From: an uncultured Collinsella sp.
GTDB taxonomy: Bacteria > Actinomycetota > Coriobacteriia > Coriobacteriales > Coriobacteriaceae
Length of the DNA: 26,943 nt
NCBI GenBank assembly: GCA_900542125.1
Contig: UQMO01000031.1
Coordinates: 1-26,943 of the forward strand
Reading direction: 5' to 3'
Positions 1 through 6,574 of this stretch are shown one piece after another (position 1 is the first letter of the stretch; each line of letters starts with the position of its first letter). The notes below the pieces were generated by a model. The model searched no databases. It was not told the DNA's origin and saw only the letters and a program-made list of their open reading frames with translations. The position numbers and the translations under genes were made by a program.

Positions 1-55
1 TTTTTTTTCAAGCAGAAGACGGCATACGATATTCATGAGCGTCTCGTGGGCTCGG
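1..55 (+). other. Illumina P7 / Nextera i7 library adapter (artifact)
   Basis: Bases 9-29 match the P7 adapter, 33-40 (TCATGAGC) is an i7 index resembling N714, and 41-55 (GTCTCGTGGGCTCGG) is the 3' end of the Nextera i7 primer. Bases 1-8 are T, as in the spacer of flow-cell grafted oligos. Base 30 is T where the adapter has G. The transposon mosaic end is missing, so this is probably a primer that mis-annealed to a genomic GTGGGCTCGG. Not genomic up to about 45. Confidence 0.97.
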
Positions 56-593
56 TATCCAGCACCCACTCGCGCGAGCCGACCCAGCCGGCGTCGATCG
101 CGGCCTCGGAGCCGCGCATAAAGTCCTCCTCGTCGACCGAGCAGATGAGCGAAAAGCCGCGTCGAGGCAGCTCGCCGCACGCCGCCACACGCTCGAGCGT
201 ATGGACGATCGCGGCAATGGCGCAGGCCAGGCCACCCTTCATGTCGCAGGCGCCACGACCATAGAGCTTGTCGTCGCGCACGATCGCTCCGAGTGGCGGG
301 ATGTCCGCATCCCAGCCGTCGCCCAAGGTAACGGTATCCATGTGGCAGATGTAGACGAGTCGCGGCTCGTCGCTCAAGCCGGGCACGGTGACCATAAGAT
401 TGCGGCGTCCAGGAAGCACCTCGAGCTCCTCGATTCGCACCGCATCCAGCGCTGAGCAATCGAGTCCCGCGACCTGCGACTCAATCAGCCCTTTGATATA
501 CCGCTCAATCTCGTTCTCATACGCGCCTGGGTCTGAGCTATCGATCCGCACAAGCTCCTGCGCAAGCCGCCAGGCAAAGTCCTCATCAACCAT
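46..593 (-). CDS. M20 family metallopeptidase / amidohydrolase (ArgE/DapE-like), 3' end missing
   Basis: N-terminal about 180 residues of a dinuclear-zinc M20 hydrolase, the superfamily of succinyl-diaminopimelate desuccinylase, acetylornithine deacetylase and PepT-type peptidases. Visible catalytic-domain motifs are HMDTV (H84, D86), GRGACDMKGG (bridging D117), DEED (general base and metal E155/E156) and DTEPT (metal E181). The C-terminal metal histidine and the dimerisation domain are lost because the contig ends. ATG at 593 is chosen because the protein then begins just before the usual DFAWRLAQELVRIDS helix; a weak GAGG lies upstream. Substrate cannot be assigned; DapE-like desuccinylase or general dipeptidase are both possible. 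It is divergent from the gene at 748. Confidence 0.85.
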
Positions 594-747
594 ATGCAAC
601 CTCACATTCAGTTTGCTTTCCAAACCGATTGTAAGCCTCCAAAGAAATCCGCGACGTGCGCGCAACAGTATTTACCGTTCGCAGGCCGAGCCAGCGCGTT
701 TGCCGTCCAGGCGGGTTTGCAAACGACGCAGTGGGTACGTACCCTTC

Positions 748-1797
748 ATGGACGACATGCTGTGCGACATATCTGCCTTTCGGTATCACCGGATACCTCC
801 ACAGGTCTTGGCGATAATGCCGGACCTGCCTGATTCTGCGGACGACCAGCGCAGGGAGCGTCTTTGCGAGCACCCGCTCGTCAAGCATTTCCTGGGCACC
901 CCGTTACACGTGTTGGCACAGGGCAGCTGCGGACGTAAGGGCGATCGCATTGTCAGGCATGTTTGGAACGGGGAGAGGCCGTTTGACTCCGTGCGGCAGA
1001 CAGAGTTTGGCCTCGATGTCGCGTCCCCGCTCTTTACCCTGCTGACCCTGGCTCCTTCGGTCTCAAACGAGCGCCTGATCATGTGCATGTATGAGATGTG
1101 CGGCACCTTTGCCGTGTGCAAGATCGCGCCTCAGGTAAAGTCGGCACTTGTGCAGGCATATGGGGGCCAGTGGGGTGACGCACGGTTGGGTTGGGAAAAT
1201 GTAAAGGATGTCTCGGGGAATCCAACGGACCTGTGGAAACGACCGCCCTTGATCGAGTTCTCTGAACTTACAGAGTACGTCGATAAGATCCCGGGGCTCC
1301 GCGGTGCTAAATCGTTCACACGTGCCGCGAAATGCATTACGGGGGTGGCGGCATCGCCGCTTGAGGTCCAGGCTTCGATGCTGTTTGGCCTTACGAGGTT
1401 GCGCGGCGGCGAAGGGCTGCGCCTTACCAATAACGTTGAGATTCGTATGACGCGCAGTGCCCGTCTGATTTCGGGGCTTGATAGGCGCTATGCCGATATC
1501 CTGCTGGCAAATAAGGACGGCAGCCGAGAGTGCCTGGTTGAATGCCAAGGTAAAGCCATTCATGGATCCATTGAATCCAAGATCTCGGACTCCGATCGAA
1601 CGACGGCGCTGCAAGCGATGGGATATCCCGTCGTTCTGATGACCTATGGCCAGCTGGCCGACTCTGATGCCTTCCGCGTGGTGATGGAGCTCATTATGTC
1701 CTATCTCGATGCGCCACTGAAAGACAAGACGCCTCGGCAGCAGGAGCTCGAACGGCGGCTTCGTGAAGAGATTTTTATCGATTGGGCGGGAATGTAG
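748..1797 (+). CDS. Protein with DUF559/VSR-like endonuclease-fold C-terminus
   Basis: About 349 residues, not confidently named. The N-terminal two thirds (start MDDMLCDISAFRYHRIPPQV) resembles proteins that recur in many paralogous copies in Coriobacteria, sometimes labelled AbiEi-like. The last 110 residues look like the DUF559/VSR nuclease fold: RYADILL, then VECQGKAIHG (acid-x-Q-G-x3-H), then a D-x2-R-x3-L-x3-GYPVVLMT stretch and a final helix. That order matches the PD-(D/E)XK-derived DUF559 pattern. The reading frame is open far upstream, but that part overlaps the divergent peptidase and has no family-like sequence. ATG 748 or ATG 757 fits best; neither has a clear Shine-Dalgarno. Nuclease activity is inference. 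It stands alone, followed by about 350 bp without genes. Confidence 0.6.
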   Translation: MDDMLCDISAFRYHRIPPQVLAIMPDLPDSADDQRRERLCEHPLVKHFLGTPLHVLAQGSCGRKGDRIVRHVWNGERPFDSVRQTEFGLDVASPLFTLLTLAPSVSNERLIMCMYEMCGTFAVCKIAPQVKSALVQAYGGQWGDARLGWENVKDVSGNPTDLWKRPPLIEFSELTEYVDKIPGLRGAKSFTRAAKCITGVAASPLEVQASMLFGLTRLRGGEGLRLTNNVEIRMTRSARLISGLDRRYADILLANKDGSRECLVECQGKAIHGSIESKISDSDRTTALQAMGYPVVLMTYGQLADSDAFRVVMELIMSYLDAPLKDKTPRQQELERRLREEIFIDWAGM

Positions 1798-2145
1798 TCG
1801 CGCGGTGGGTAAACGGTAGCGCGAGCTAGAGTTCTGGTCGCAAAAAGGCTTCAGTTTCGCCTTGGAAGGGCATTAAAAATGCTATCTAGAATAAGTTGTT
1901 TCGGAAAATGGACAGTCAACTTACATTCGGCATATAGAAATCGATTATTACCCACTAAAGTCCCTGATAAAGTTGTTTATCAAAAGGGGTGCGCTTGGTG
2001 ATTTGGGTCTTACTGTCGATTATCCGAAAAAACTTGTTCTGGGTATCATTTCTAAAGTCGTCCGGAGCAACGAAATCGGCCCCCGTTTCGTGAAAACGGG
2101 GGCCGAATGGGCTTCATGGCCTGTCTGGCAGGCTTGGCGCCGACG
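1798..2145. other. Gene-free interval between the DUF559-like gene and serA
   Basis: 348 bp, visibly AT-richer than its neighbours in 1860-2060. It holds a small hairpin (GCATT/AATGC, 1870-1882), a TCGCGC/GCGCGA inverted repeat just after the upstream stop (about 1800-1822) and the serA terminator at 2076-2106. I see no credible gene: the short open frame at 1973-2242 has no ribosome binding site and runs into serA antisense. Confidence 0.6.
2076..2106 (-). terminator. Hairpin terminator downstream of serA
   Basis: Perfect 12-bp stem CGGCCCCCGTTT / AAACGGGGGCCG (2077-2088 with 2094-2105, plus one outer pair) and a 5-nt loop. It lies 40 bp past the serA stop. Reading on the minus strand it is followed by TTTCGTT, a modest U-tract, so termination is likely but perhaps not fully efficient. 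Confidence 0.75.
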
Positions 2146-3309
2146 CTACTTGATCACGCGCACGCGATACATCGACGGAATCTGCTTAAGCGCCTCAATC
2201 GTGCTGCTGTCCAGGTGCTCGTCGGTGTCGAACATGGTGTAGGCGTTCTCGCCGGCAGACTCGTTGGTCATGCGCTGCACGTTGGCGTTGTCCTTGGCCA
2301 GGATCGCCGTGATCTGGCCGATCATGTTGGGCACGTTGGCGTGCAGGCAGGCGATGCGGCTCGCGGCGCGCGCCTTGCCCATGCTGCAGGCGGGGTAGTT
2401 GACGCTGTGCGCGATGTTGCCGTTTTCCAGGTAATCCTTGAGCTCGCTGATGGCCATGTCGGCGCAGTTGGCTTCGGCTTCGCCGGTGCCGGCGCCCGAA
2501 TGCGTGGTGATAAACGTGTTGGGCATCTTGACGGTCTTGGGCGTGGCAAAGTCGCAGCTAAACCAGCTGAGCTTGCCCGCGCGCAGGGCGGCGTCGATGG
2601 CGTCCTCGTCGACGATGGTCTCGCGCGCGTAGTTGATGAGCACGGCGCCCGGGGCCAGCAGGTTGATCTGCTCGGTGCTAATCATGCCGATGGTGTCGGC
2701 CTTGCTGGGCACGTGCACGGTGAGGTAGTCGCAGCCGCGGCAGAGGTCCTCGAGCGTGCCCACGCGCTGCACCTCGCGGCTCAGCACCCATGCGTGTTCG
2801 ACGGAAATGAACGGATCGTAGCCGTAGACGTCCATGCCCAGATCGACGCAGGCGTTGGCGACCTTGGAGCCCACGTTGCCCAGGCCGATGACGCCGATGC
2901 GCTTGCCCTTGAGCTCGCGGCCCACAAAGGCCTTTTTGGCTTTCTCGGCATCGACCTGGATCTCGGGGTCGTCGGCGTTGTCGCGCACCCAGTTCATCGA
3001 CTGCACTACGCCGCGGCTCGAGAGCACCAGCATGCCCAGGACGAGCTCCTTGACGGCGTTGCTGTTGGCGCCGGGGGAGTTAAAGACGACGACGCCCTTC
3101 TTGGCGTACTCCTCGACGGGGATGTTGTTGACGCCGGCGCCGCAGCGGGCGATGGCGCGGATGCCCTCGGGCAGCTCGTAGCCGTGCAGGTCGGTCGAGC
3201 GCATCAGGATGGCGTCGGCCTCCTCGGCGGTGCCCACAAACTCGTAGCCCTCGCCAAACTCGACTTTGCCGTCTTTAGTGATGTCGTCGATGGTCTTGAT
3301 CTTACGCAT
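2146..3309 (-). CDS. serA: D-3-phosphoglycerate dehydrogenase
   Basis: 387 residues. Oxidises 3-phosphoglycerate to 3-phosphohydroxypyruvate with NAD+, the first step of serine synthesis. An N-terminal substrate domain includes RCGAGVNN (R55). The Rossmann domain has GLGNVG at 142-147 and YGYD (D165, ribose binding). The catalytic relay is visible as R229 in NYARETIVDE, E235, and H270 in TTHSGAGTGEAE. A C-terminal ACT domain (about 317-387, from RIACLHANVPNMIGQI) is the usual serine-sensing region, so feedback inhibition is plausible. This is the short form without the intervening ASB domain. The start is set by AAGGAG seven bases upstream. It follows serC by about 70 bp on the same strand; a GCCCGC/GCGGGC hairpin (3364-3380) sits right after the serC stop without a U-tract, so the two are probably co-transcribed. 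Confidence 0.96.
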   Translation of the reverse strand: MRKIKTIDDITKDGKVEFGEGYEFVGTAEEADAILMRSTDLHGYELPEGIRAIARCGAGVNNIPVEEYAKKGVVVFNSPGANSNAVKELVLGMLVLSSRGVVQSMNWVRDNADDPEIQVDAEKAKKAFVGRELKGKRIGVIGLGNVGSKVANACVDLGMDVYGYDPFISVEHAWVLSREVQRVGTLEDLCRGCDYLTVHVPSKADTIGMISTEQINLLAPGAVLINYARETIVDEDAIDAALRAGKLSWFSCDFATPKTVKMPNTFITTHSGAGTGEAEANCADMAISELKDYLENGNIAHSVNYPACSMGKARAASRIACLHANVPNMIGQITAILAKDNANVQRMTNESAGENAYTMFDTDEHLDSSTIEALKQIPSMYRVRVIK

Positions 3310-3379
3310 GGAAAAACTCCTTAGCAGGTTTGTCTAAAACAAGTGGTTTGAAGTGGCTGGTCGGCCCGCGGGTTGCGGG

Positions 3380-4504
3380 CTAGTTAGATCGCGGACTCAA
3401 ACTATGCTGCGCTTCGAAGTCCTTCATGTATGTGGCCAGCGCCTGCACGTCCTCCATGGTGACGGCGTTGTACACGCTGGCGCGCATGCCACCGACGAGA
3501 CGATGGCCCTTGACGTTTTGGATCTGGTGCTCTGCCGCGCCCGCGACAAAGGCGGCGTCGAGGTCGGCATCGCCGGTACGGAACGTGACGTTGGCGATGG
3601 AGCGACTGTCTGTCTGCGCGGTGCCGTGGAATAGTTTGCTGTTCTCGAGCAGGTCGTAGAGCAGGTTGGCCTTGGCCCAGTTGCGCTCGGCCATGGCGGC
3701 AAGTCCGCCGGTCTGCTCAACCCAACGGAACACCTTGCCGCACACGTATATGCCAAAAGTGTTGGGCGTGTTGAGCATGGAACCCTTGGCGGCCTGGGTC
3801 TTAAGGTCCAGGTACTGCGGCGTCTGCGCAAAGGCCGGACCGTCGGCGATCAGGTCGTCGCGCACGATGATCACGGTCACGCCCGCGGCGCCGGCGTTTT
3901 TCTGCGCGCCGGCGTAGATGAGTCCGTAGCGCTCGACGTCGAGCGGCTGCGACAAAAAGCAGCTCGAGACATCGGCGACCAGCGGTACGTCGCCGCAATC
4001 GGGCAGCTGGTGGAACATGGTGCCAAAGATGGTGTTGTTCTGGCAGATGTAAACGTAGTCGAGCCCGTCGCCCGCGGCCTCGGCGGCAATGCGCGCGTTG
4101 ATGTCGGCCATGTTGGGAATGTGGTCGAAGTTGGTGTCCTCGGAGTTCGCGAGCAGCACGGCCTCGCCGTACTTGGCGGCCTCTTTGTACGCCTTGTTGG
4201 CAAAGTTGCCGGTCACGACGTAGCCGGCGCGGCCGCGGCGCATGAGGTTCATCGGGATGCCCGCAAACTGCAGCGTGGCGCCGCCCTGCAAAAACAGGAC
4301 GCGGTAGTTGTCGGGGATGCTCAGCAGGCGGCGCAGGGTTGCCTCGGCGTCGTCGATGATCTGCTGGTACATGCTAGATCGATGGCTCATCTCGAGCACG
4401 GACATGCCGCAACCGCGGTAGTCCATCATCTCGTCGGCGATCTCGGCGAGCACGCTTGTGGGCAGCGCGGCCGGGCCAGCTGAGAAGTTGTGCACACGTG
4501 CCAT
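3380..4504 (-). CDS. serC: Phosphoserine aminotransferase
   Basis: 374 residues, a class V PLP-dependent aminotransferase converting 3-phosphohydroxypyruvate plus glutamate to O-phosphoserine and 2-oxoglutarate, the second step of serine synthesis. It starts with the family signature VHNFSAGPAALP. Phosphate/PLP contacts are suggested by GGAT (74-77); D178 in VADVSS should bind the pyridine nitrogen; K202 in YAGAQKNAGAAG is the Schiff-base lysine. SHRS at 40-43 is also characteristic. Start ATG 4504 is preceded by AGAGG. It is the first gene of a serC-serA unit, so both enzymes of the upper pathway are made together; serB is not in the window. Confidence 0.96.
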   Translation of the reverse strand: MARVHNFSAGPAALPTSVLAEIADEMMDYRGCGMSVLEMSHRSSMYQQIIDDAEATLRRLLSIPDNYRVLFLQGGATLQFAGIPMNLMRRGRAGYVVTGNFANKAYKEAAKYGEAVLLANSEDTNFDHIPNMADINARIAAEAAGDGLDYVYICQNNTIFGTMFHQLPDCGDVPLVADVSSCFLSQPLDVERYGLIYAGAQKNAGAAGVTVIIVRDDLIADGPAFAQTPQYLDLKTQAAKGSMLNTPNTFGIYVCGKVFRWVEQTGGLAAMAERNWAKANLLYDLLENSKLFHGTAQTDSRSIANVTFRTGDADLDAAFVAGAAEHQIQNVKGHRLVGGMRASVYNAVTMEDVQALATYMKDFEAQHSLSPRSN

Positions 4505-4543
4505 CCTCTAGTTCCCCCTCGTAGTCGTTTGAACGTTCGGGAT

Positions 4544-4554
4544 ACTTTAGCACA
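4544..4554 (-). promoter_or_regulatory. Possible extended -10 of the serC-serA promoter
   Basis: On the minus strand TGTGC-TAAAGT gives an extended -10 (TGnTAAAGT) about 40 bp upstream of the serC start. No matching -35 is visible in the GC-rich sequence before it, so this is a weak call. Confidence 0.25.
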
Positions 4555-4635
4555 GTGGAGCGCCAGGCGCGACCGCATCACGGTAAAACTCGACTGCGCC
4601 GCTATGATTTACAGGATGGTTACATGGGGGAGGGC

Positions 4636-4809
4636 TTATCTCGAGGCTCGCATCCGATCCGCCTCGGCCTTCGCTTGTTTCCAGGGGCGCACACGACCGC
4701 TGGTGAGGTCGTCGTAACCATGAGCGATGGTACGTTGAATGTGATCTTCGCGTTCCTGAATGGTAGTTAGCGCGCGCGTCTGATCGGAAATAGGCTTTAC
4801 GACAGGCAT
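4636..4809 (-). CDS. Solitary Phd/RelB-like antitoxin, possibly internally shortened
   Basis: 57 residues. The N-terminus MPVVKPISD matches the start of Phd/YefM and RelB-like antitoxins (dimerising DNA-binding end). The C-terminal half (HGYDDLTSGRVRPWKQAKAEADRM) resembles the toxin-wrapping tail of the same families. The middle part found in 75-90 residue members is absent, which suggests an internally deleted antitoxin. ATG 4809 is chosen over the upstream in-frame ATG 4833 because AAGGAG lies 6 bases before it. No toxin gene lies downstream: about 130 bp separate its stop from serC. A palindromic operator precedes it. It is divergent from brxA, so it could act as a repressor for itself or BREX, which is inference. 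Confidence 0.6.
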   Translation of the reverse strand: MPVVKPISDQTRALTTIQEREDHIQRTIAHGYDDLTSGRVRPWKQAKAEADRMRASR

Positions 4810-4821
4810 ATGAAACTCCTT

Positions 4822-4849
4822 ACATAGAATCATATGTAGAACTCTATGT
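4822..4849 (-). promoter_or_regulatory. Palindromic operator and -10 of the antitoxin-like gene
   Basis: Perfect 7-bp inverted repeat ACATAGA (4822-4828) / TCTATGT (4843-4849) around a central CATATG. A TATGAT -10-like hexamer on the minus strand (4829-4834) lies inside it, and transcription would begin about 12 nt before the ATG. This is the arrangement expected for autoregulated Phd/RelB-type antitoxins. Confidence 0.55.
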
Positions 4850-5116
4850 TGAGTGTAGCGAAGGGTGGCGTTGGGCGTGTGCGTGCCTGCATTCGTAAGC
4901 GCGGTTGTCTGGCAAGTATGATTTGGGGCGACCTCGTTAAAGTTTCTAAGCTGCGAAAATGACCGTTAACCGGATTAAATTTTGTTGCTCAACATTTGAC
5001 ACTCTGGGCGTGGTAACTTTTTTACCAACAGGTATGATTATTGTCATGTGCGCCGCGCCTGCCTGCCGGGTTGCGGCGCACTTGTGACAGCCTTTGACAC
5101 CCTTGGAGCGTGTACT
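4850..5116 (+). promoter_or_regulatory. brxA upstream region with repeated TTTGACAC and a small palindrome
   Basis: Intergenic region between the divergent antitoxin-like gene and brxA. TTTGACAC occurs twice, at 4995-5002 and 5093-5100; each contains a TTGACA -35 match. GGTAA-CTTTT-TTACC (5012-5026) is an inverted repeat where a -10 for the first TTGACA would lie, and TATGAT (5033-5038) is a -10-like hexamer. No hexamer pair has both good matches and good spacing, so the promoter is unresolved. GGAG at 5105-5108 is the best ribosome binding site, 8 nt before GTG 5117. Confidence 0.35.
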
Positions 5117-5141
5117 GTGGATGTAACCACAAAAAGCGTTC

Positions 5142-5152
5142 GGGGGGGGGGG
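5142..5152 (+). repeat. Poly-G tract (11 G) at the 5' end of brxA
   Basis: Eleven consecutive G residues. The frame entered from GTG 5117 (GGAG eight bases upstream) is open through the tract but exits out of frame with the brxA body; 9 or 12 G would join them. It is therefore a candidate slipped-strand phase switch, or a homopolymer assembly error. Confidence 0.8.
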
Positions 5153-5802
5153 TGCTCACCCGCGAGCAATTCCTCCCGCATGAGATGCGCATCGTCGCTG
5201 CCCTTCGTATGCGGGGCGCAAGCGACGAGCAGGTCATTGTACGCGTAAAGAGCGAGAACCTCTTTCAATATCCCACGGAGCGCATGGTCGCCAACCGCGC
5301 AACCGTGTGCCTTCGCCGCCTTGACGCCATGGTGCCCACGGACGCCGTATGCGCCGCGCGCGGCATCGACCCCAAAACCGCCGTCGAGGCTGCGTCATCC
5401 CTAACCAGGCTCATGGCATCCGGCACTCCAACGCAGGCGGACCAGGCCATCTTCTACAGCATGATCTGCCGCTACGATATCGTGCGCGAGCTGGTGCTCG
5501 TCGAGGTAGGGGAGCGCCTACAAAACTTCGATTATGCCTTTACGGCGGTTGACCTCAACGCCTTTATGACACGCTTTACCACGGAGTATCCGGACGCGGC
5601 CCGCTGGACTGAGGCCACGGTCAAGCGCATTAAGGGCTCGCTCCGCCAGACGCTCCGCCATGCCGGCCTTATCGGCGAGGGCCAGGGCCCGGAGTCCGAG
5701 CGCCTGTCACCACTCTTCCTCGATTCCGATGTCGAGCGAGCCTTGGTTCAGCTGGGCGAGCAGTCGCTTATCGCGGCCCTTACCGGCAGGGCGGTGATGT
5801 AG
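5152..5802 (+). CDS. brxA: BREX protein BrxA (DUF1819)
   Basis: First gene of the BREX operon, a small DNA-binding accessory protein of the DUF1819/BrxA family. About 216 residues from GTG 5152. The N-terminal helical region HEMRIVAALRMRGASDEQV followed by ENLFQYPTERMVANRATVCLRRL matches the usual BrxA layout (E-x-R-IVA-L, then ENLxQ and R-x8-RL). Start choice is uncertain. GTG 5152 lies at the end of the 11-G tract with no spaced ribosome binding site. In-frame GTG 5110 is only 1 nt from GGAG. GTG 5117, with ideal spacing, reads MDVTTKSVRGG, a natural-looking N-terminus, but is in another frame at this tract length. ATG 5185 would drop the first conserved helix. The stop is 1 base before the brxB start. 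Confidence 0.85.
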   Translation: MLTREQFLPHEMRIVAALRMRGASDEQVIVRVKSENLFQYPTERMVANRATVCLRRLDAMVPTDAVCAARGIDPKTAVEAASSLTRLMASGTPTQADQAIFYSMICRYDIVRELVLVEVGERLQNFDYAFTAVDLNAFMTRFTTEYPDAARWTEATVKRIKGSLRQTLRHAGLIGEGQGPESERLSPLFLDSDVERALVQLGEQSLIAALTGRAVM

Positions 5803-5803
5803 C

Positions 5804-6496
5804 GTGGCTCCCGTCAAAAGCGCCGTCGACCCTGTTATCACCCCGGCGACCGATCTCACCACCAATATCGGCATCCATTCTCGCAAGAGCGTCGTGGCGG
5901 CGCATGCCCGCTCCGAGCGCGTCTGTCAGGAATTTGAGCGCCGTGCGCAGCTTCTGCGCGAGTGCCTGTGCAGCGAGGACTTTTTGGCCAACAAGGGCAT
6001 AGGCAATGAGATCGGCTTCCACACCTTTTGCTATGACCCCGCGCTGGAGTTTGAGGCGCGTGCATTATTTGACACCCTTTCACGCGATGCCGAGGCCGAC
6101 AAGCTTCCGTGCACGCTCAAGGTCGTGAACCTTTACGACGCCGTGCTGGCAATTCTCGAAAAGCGCCGTGTCCTCAAGGCTATCCCGCACCAAGAGGAGC
6201 GCCGCGGTACCCAGCGCGTGCTCGAGGACGTGGCCAAGTTCGCCTCGCCCGAGAAAGTCGCCGCGTACATCCTTGAGCAGACCGAGCCGCACGCGCCTGG
6301 AGACGTCGTTCTCATCACCGGCGCGGGCGAGGTTTTCCCGTTCTTTCGCATACACACGCTTCTCCACTGCATGCTTGCGGATTTTGATGAGGTGCCTGTG
6401 GTCGCCGCCTATCCGGGCAGTTTCAACGGCTCTTCTTTCCAGCTCTTTAACCGTCTGCCGGCCGACAACTACTACCGCGCCATCGATATCTCGTAA
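5804..6496 (+). CDS. brxB: BREX protein BrxB (DUF1788)
   Basis: 230 residues from a GTG that directly follows the brxA stop (TAG-C-GTG), so translation is probably coupled; GGTGA lies upstream. DUF1788 signatures are the early GIGNEIGFHTFCYDP block (compare the NxGxxxxxFFxxxYDP of other members), LITGAGEVFPFFRIHTLL in the middle, and a C-terminal PVVAAYPGSFNGSSFQLFNR followed by DNYYRAIDI. BrxB is required for type 1 BREX defence; its biochemical role is poorly defined, and it is thought to join a complex with BrxC, PglZ and PglX. Full length, no oddities. A 78-bp gap leads to brxC. Confidence 0.92.
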   Translation: MAPVKSAVDPVITPATDLTTNIGIHSRKSVVAAHARSERVCQEFERRAQLLRECLCSEDFLANKGIGNEIGFHTFCYDPALEFEARALFDTLSRDAEADKLPCTLKVVNLYDAVLAILEKRRVLKAIPHQEERRGTQRVLEDVAKFASPEKVAAYILEQTEPHAPGDVVLITGAGEVFPFFRIHTLLHCMLADFDEVPVVAAYPGSFNGSSFQLFNRLPADNYYRAIDIS

Positions 6497-6574
6497 GCAC
6501 GGCTCCCCGCAGACAAGTCCCTGCCGCCGGCAACAATCCTTTGCCATAACGTTCCCAAACCCAAAGGAGCACCC

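Noticed and set aside
1973..2242. 89-codon open frame between the DUF559-like gene and serA
   Set aside because: No ribosome binding site, runs through the terminator hairpin and into serA antisense.
2107..3324. Long plus-strand open frame (405 codons) antisense to serA
   Set aside because: Low-complexity Val/Ala/Gly/His translation typical of the antisense of a GC-rich gene; serA is certain on the other strand.
5110..5151. GTG 5110 as the brxA start
   Set aside because: The GGAG is only 1 nt away, too close for initiation; GTG 5117 has proper spacing but another frame.
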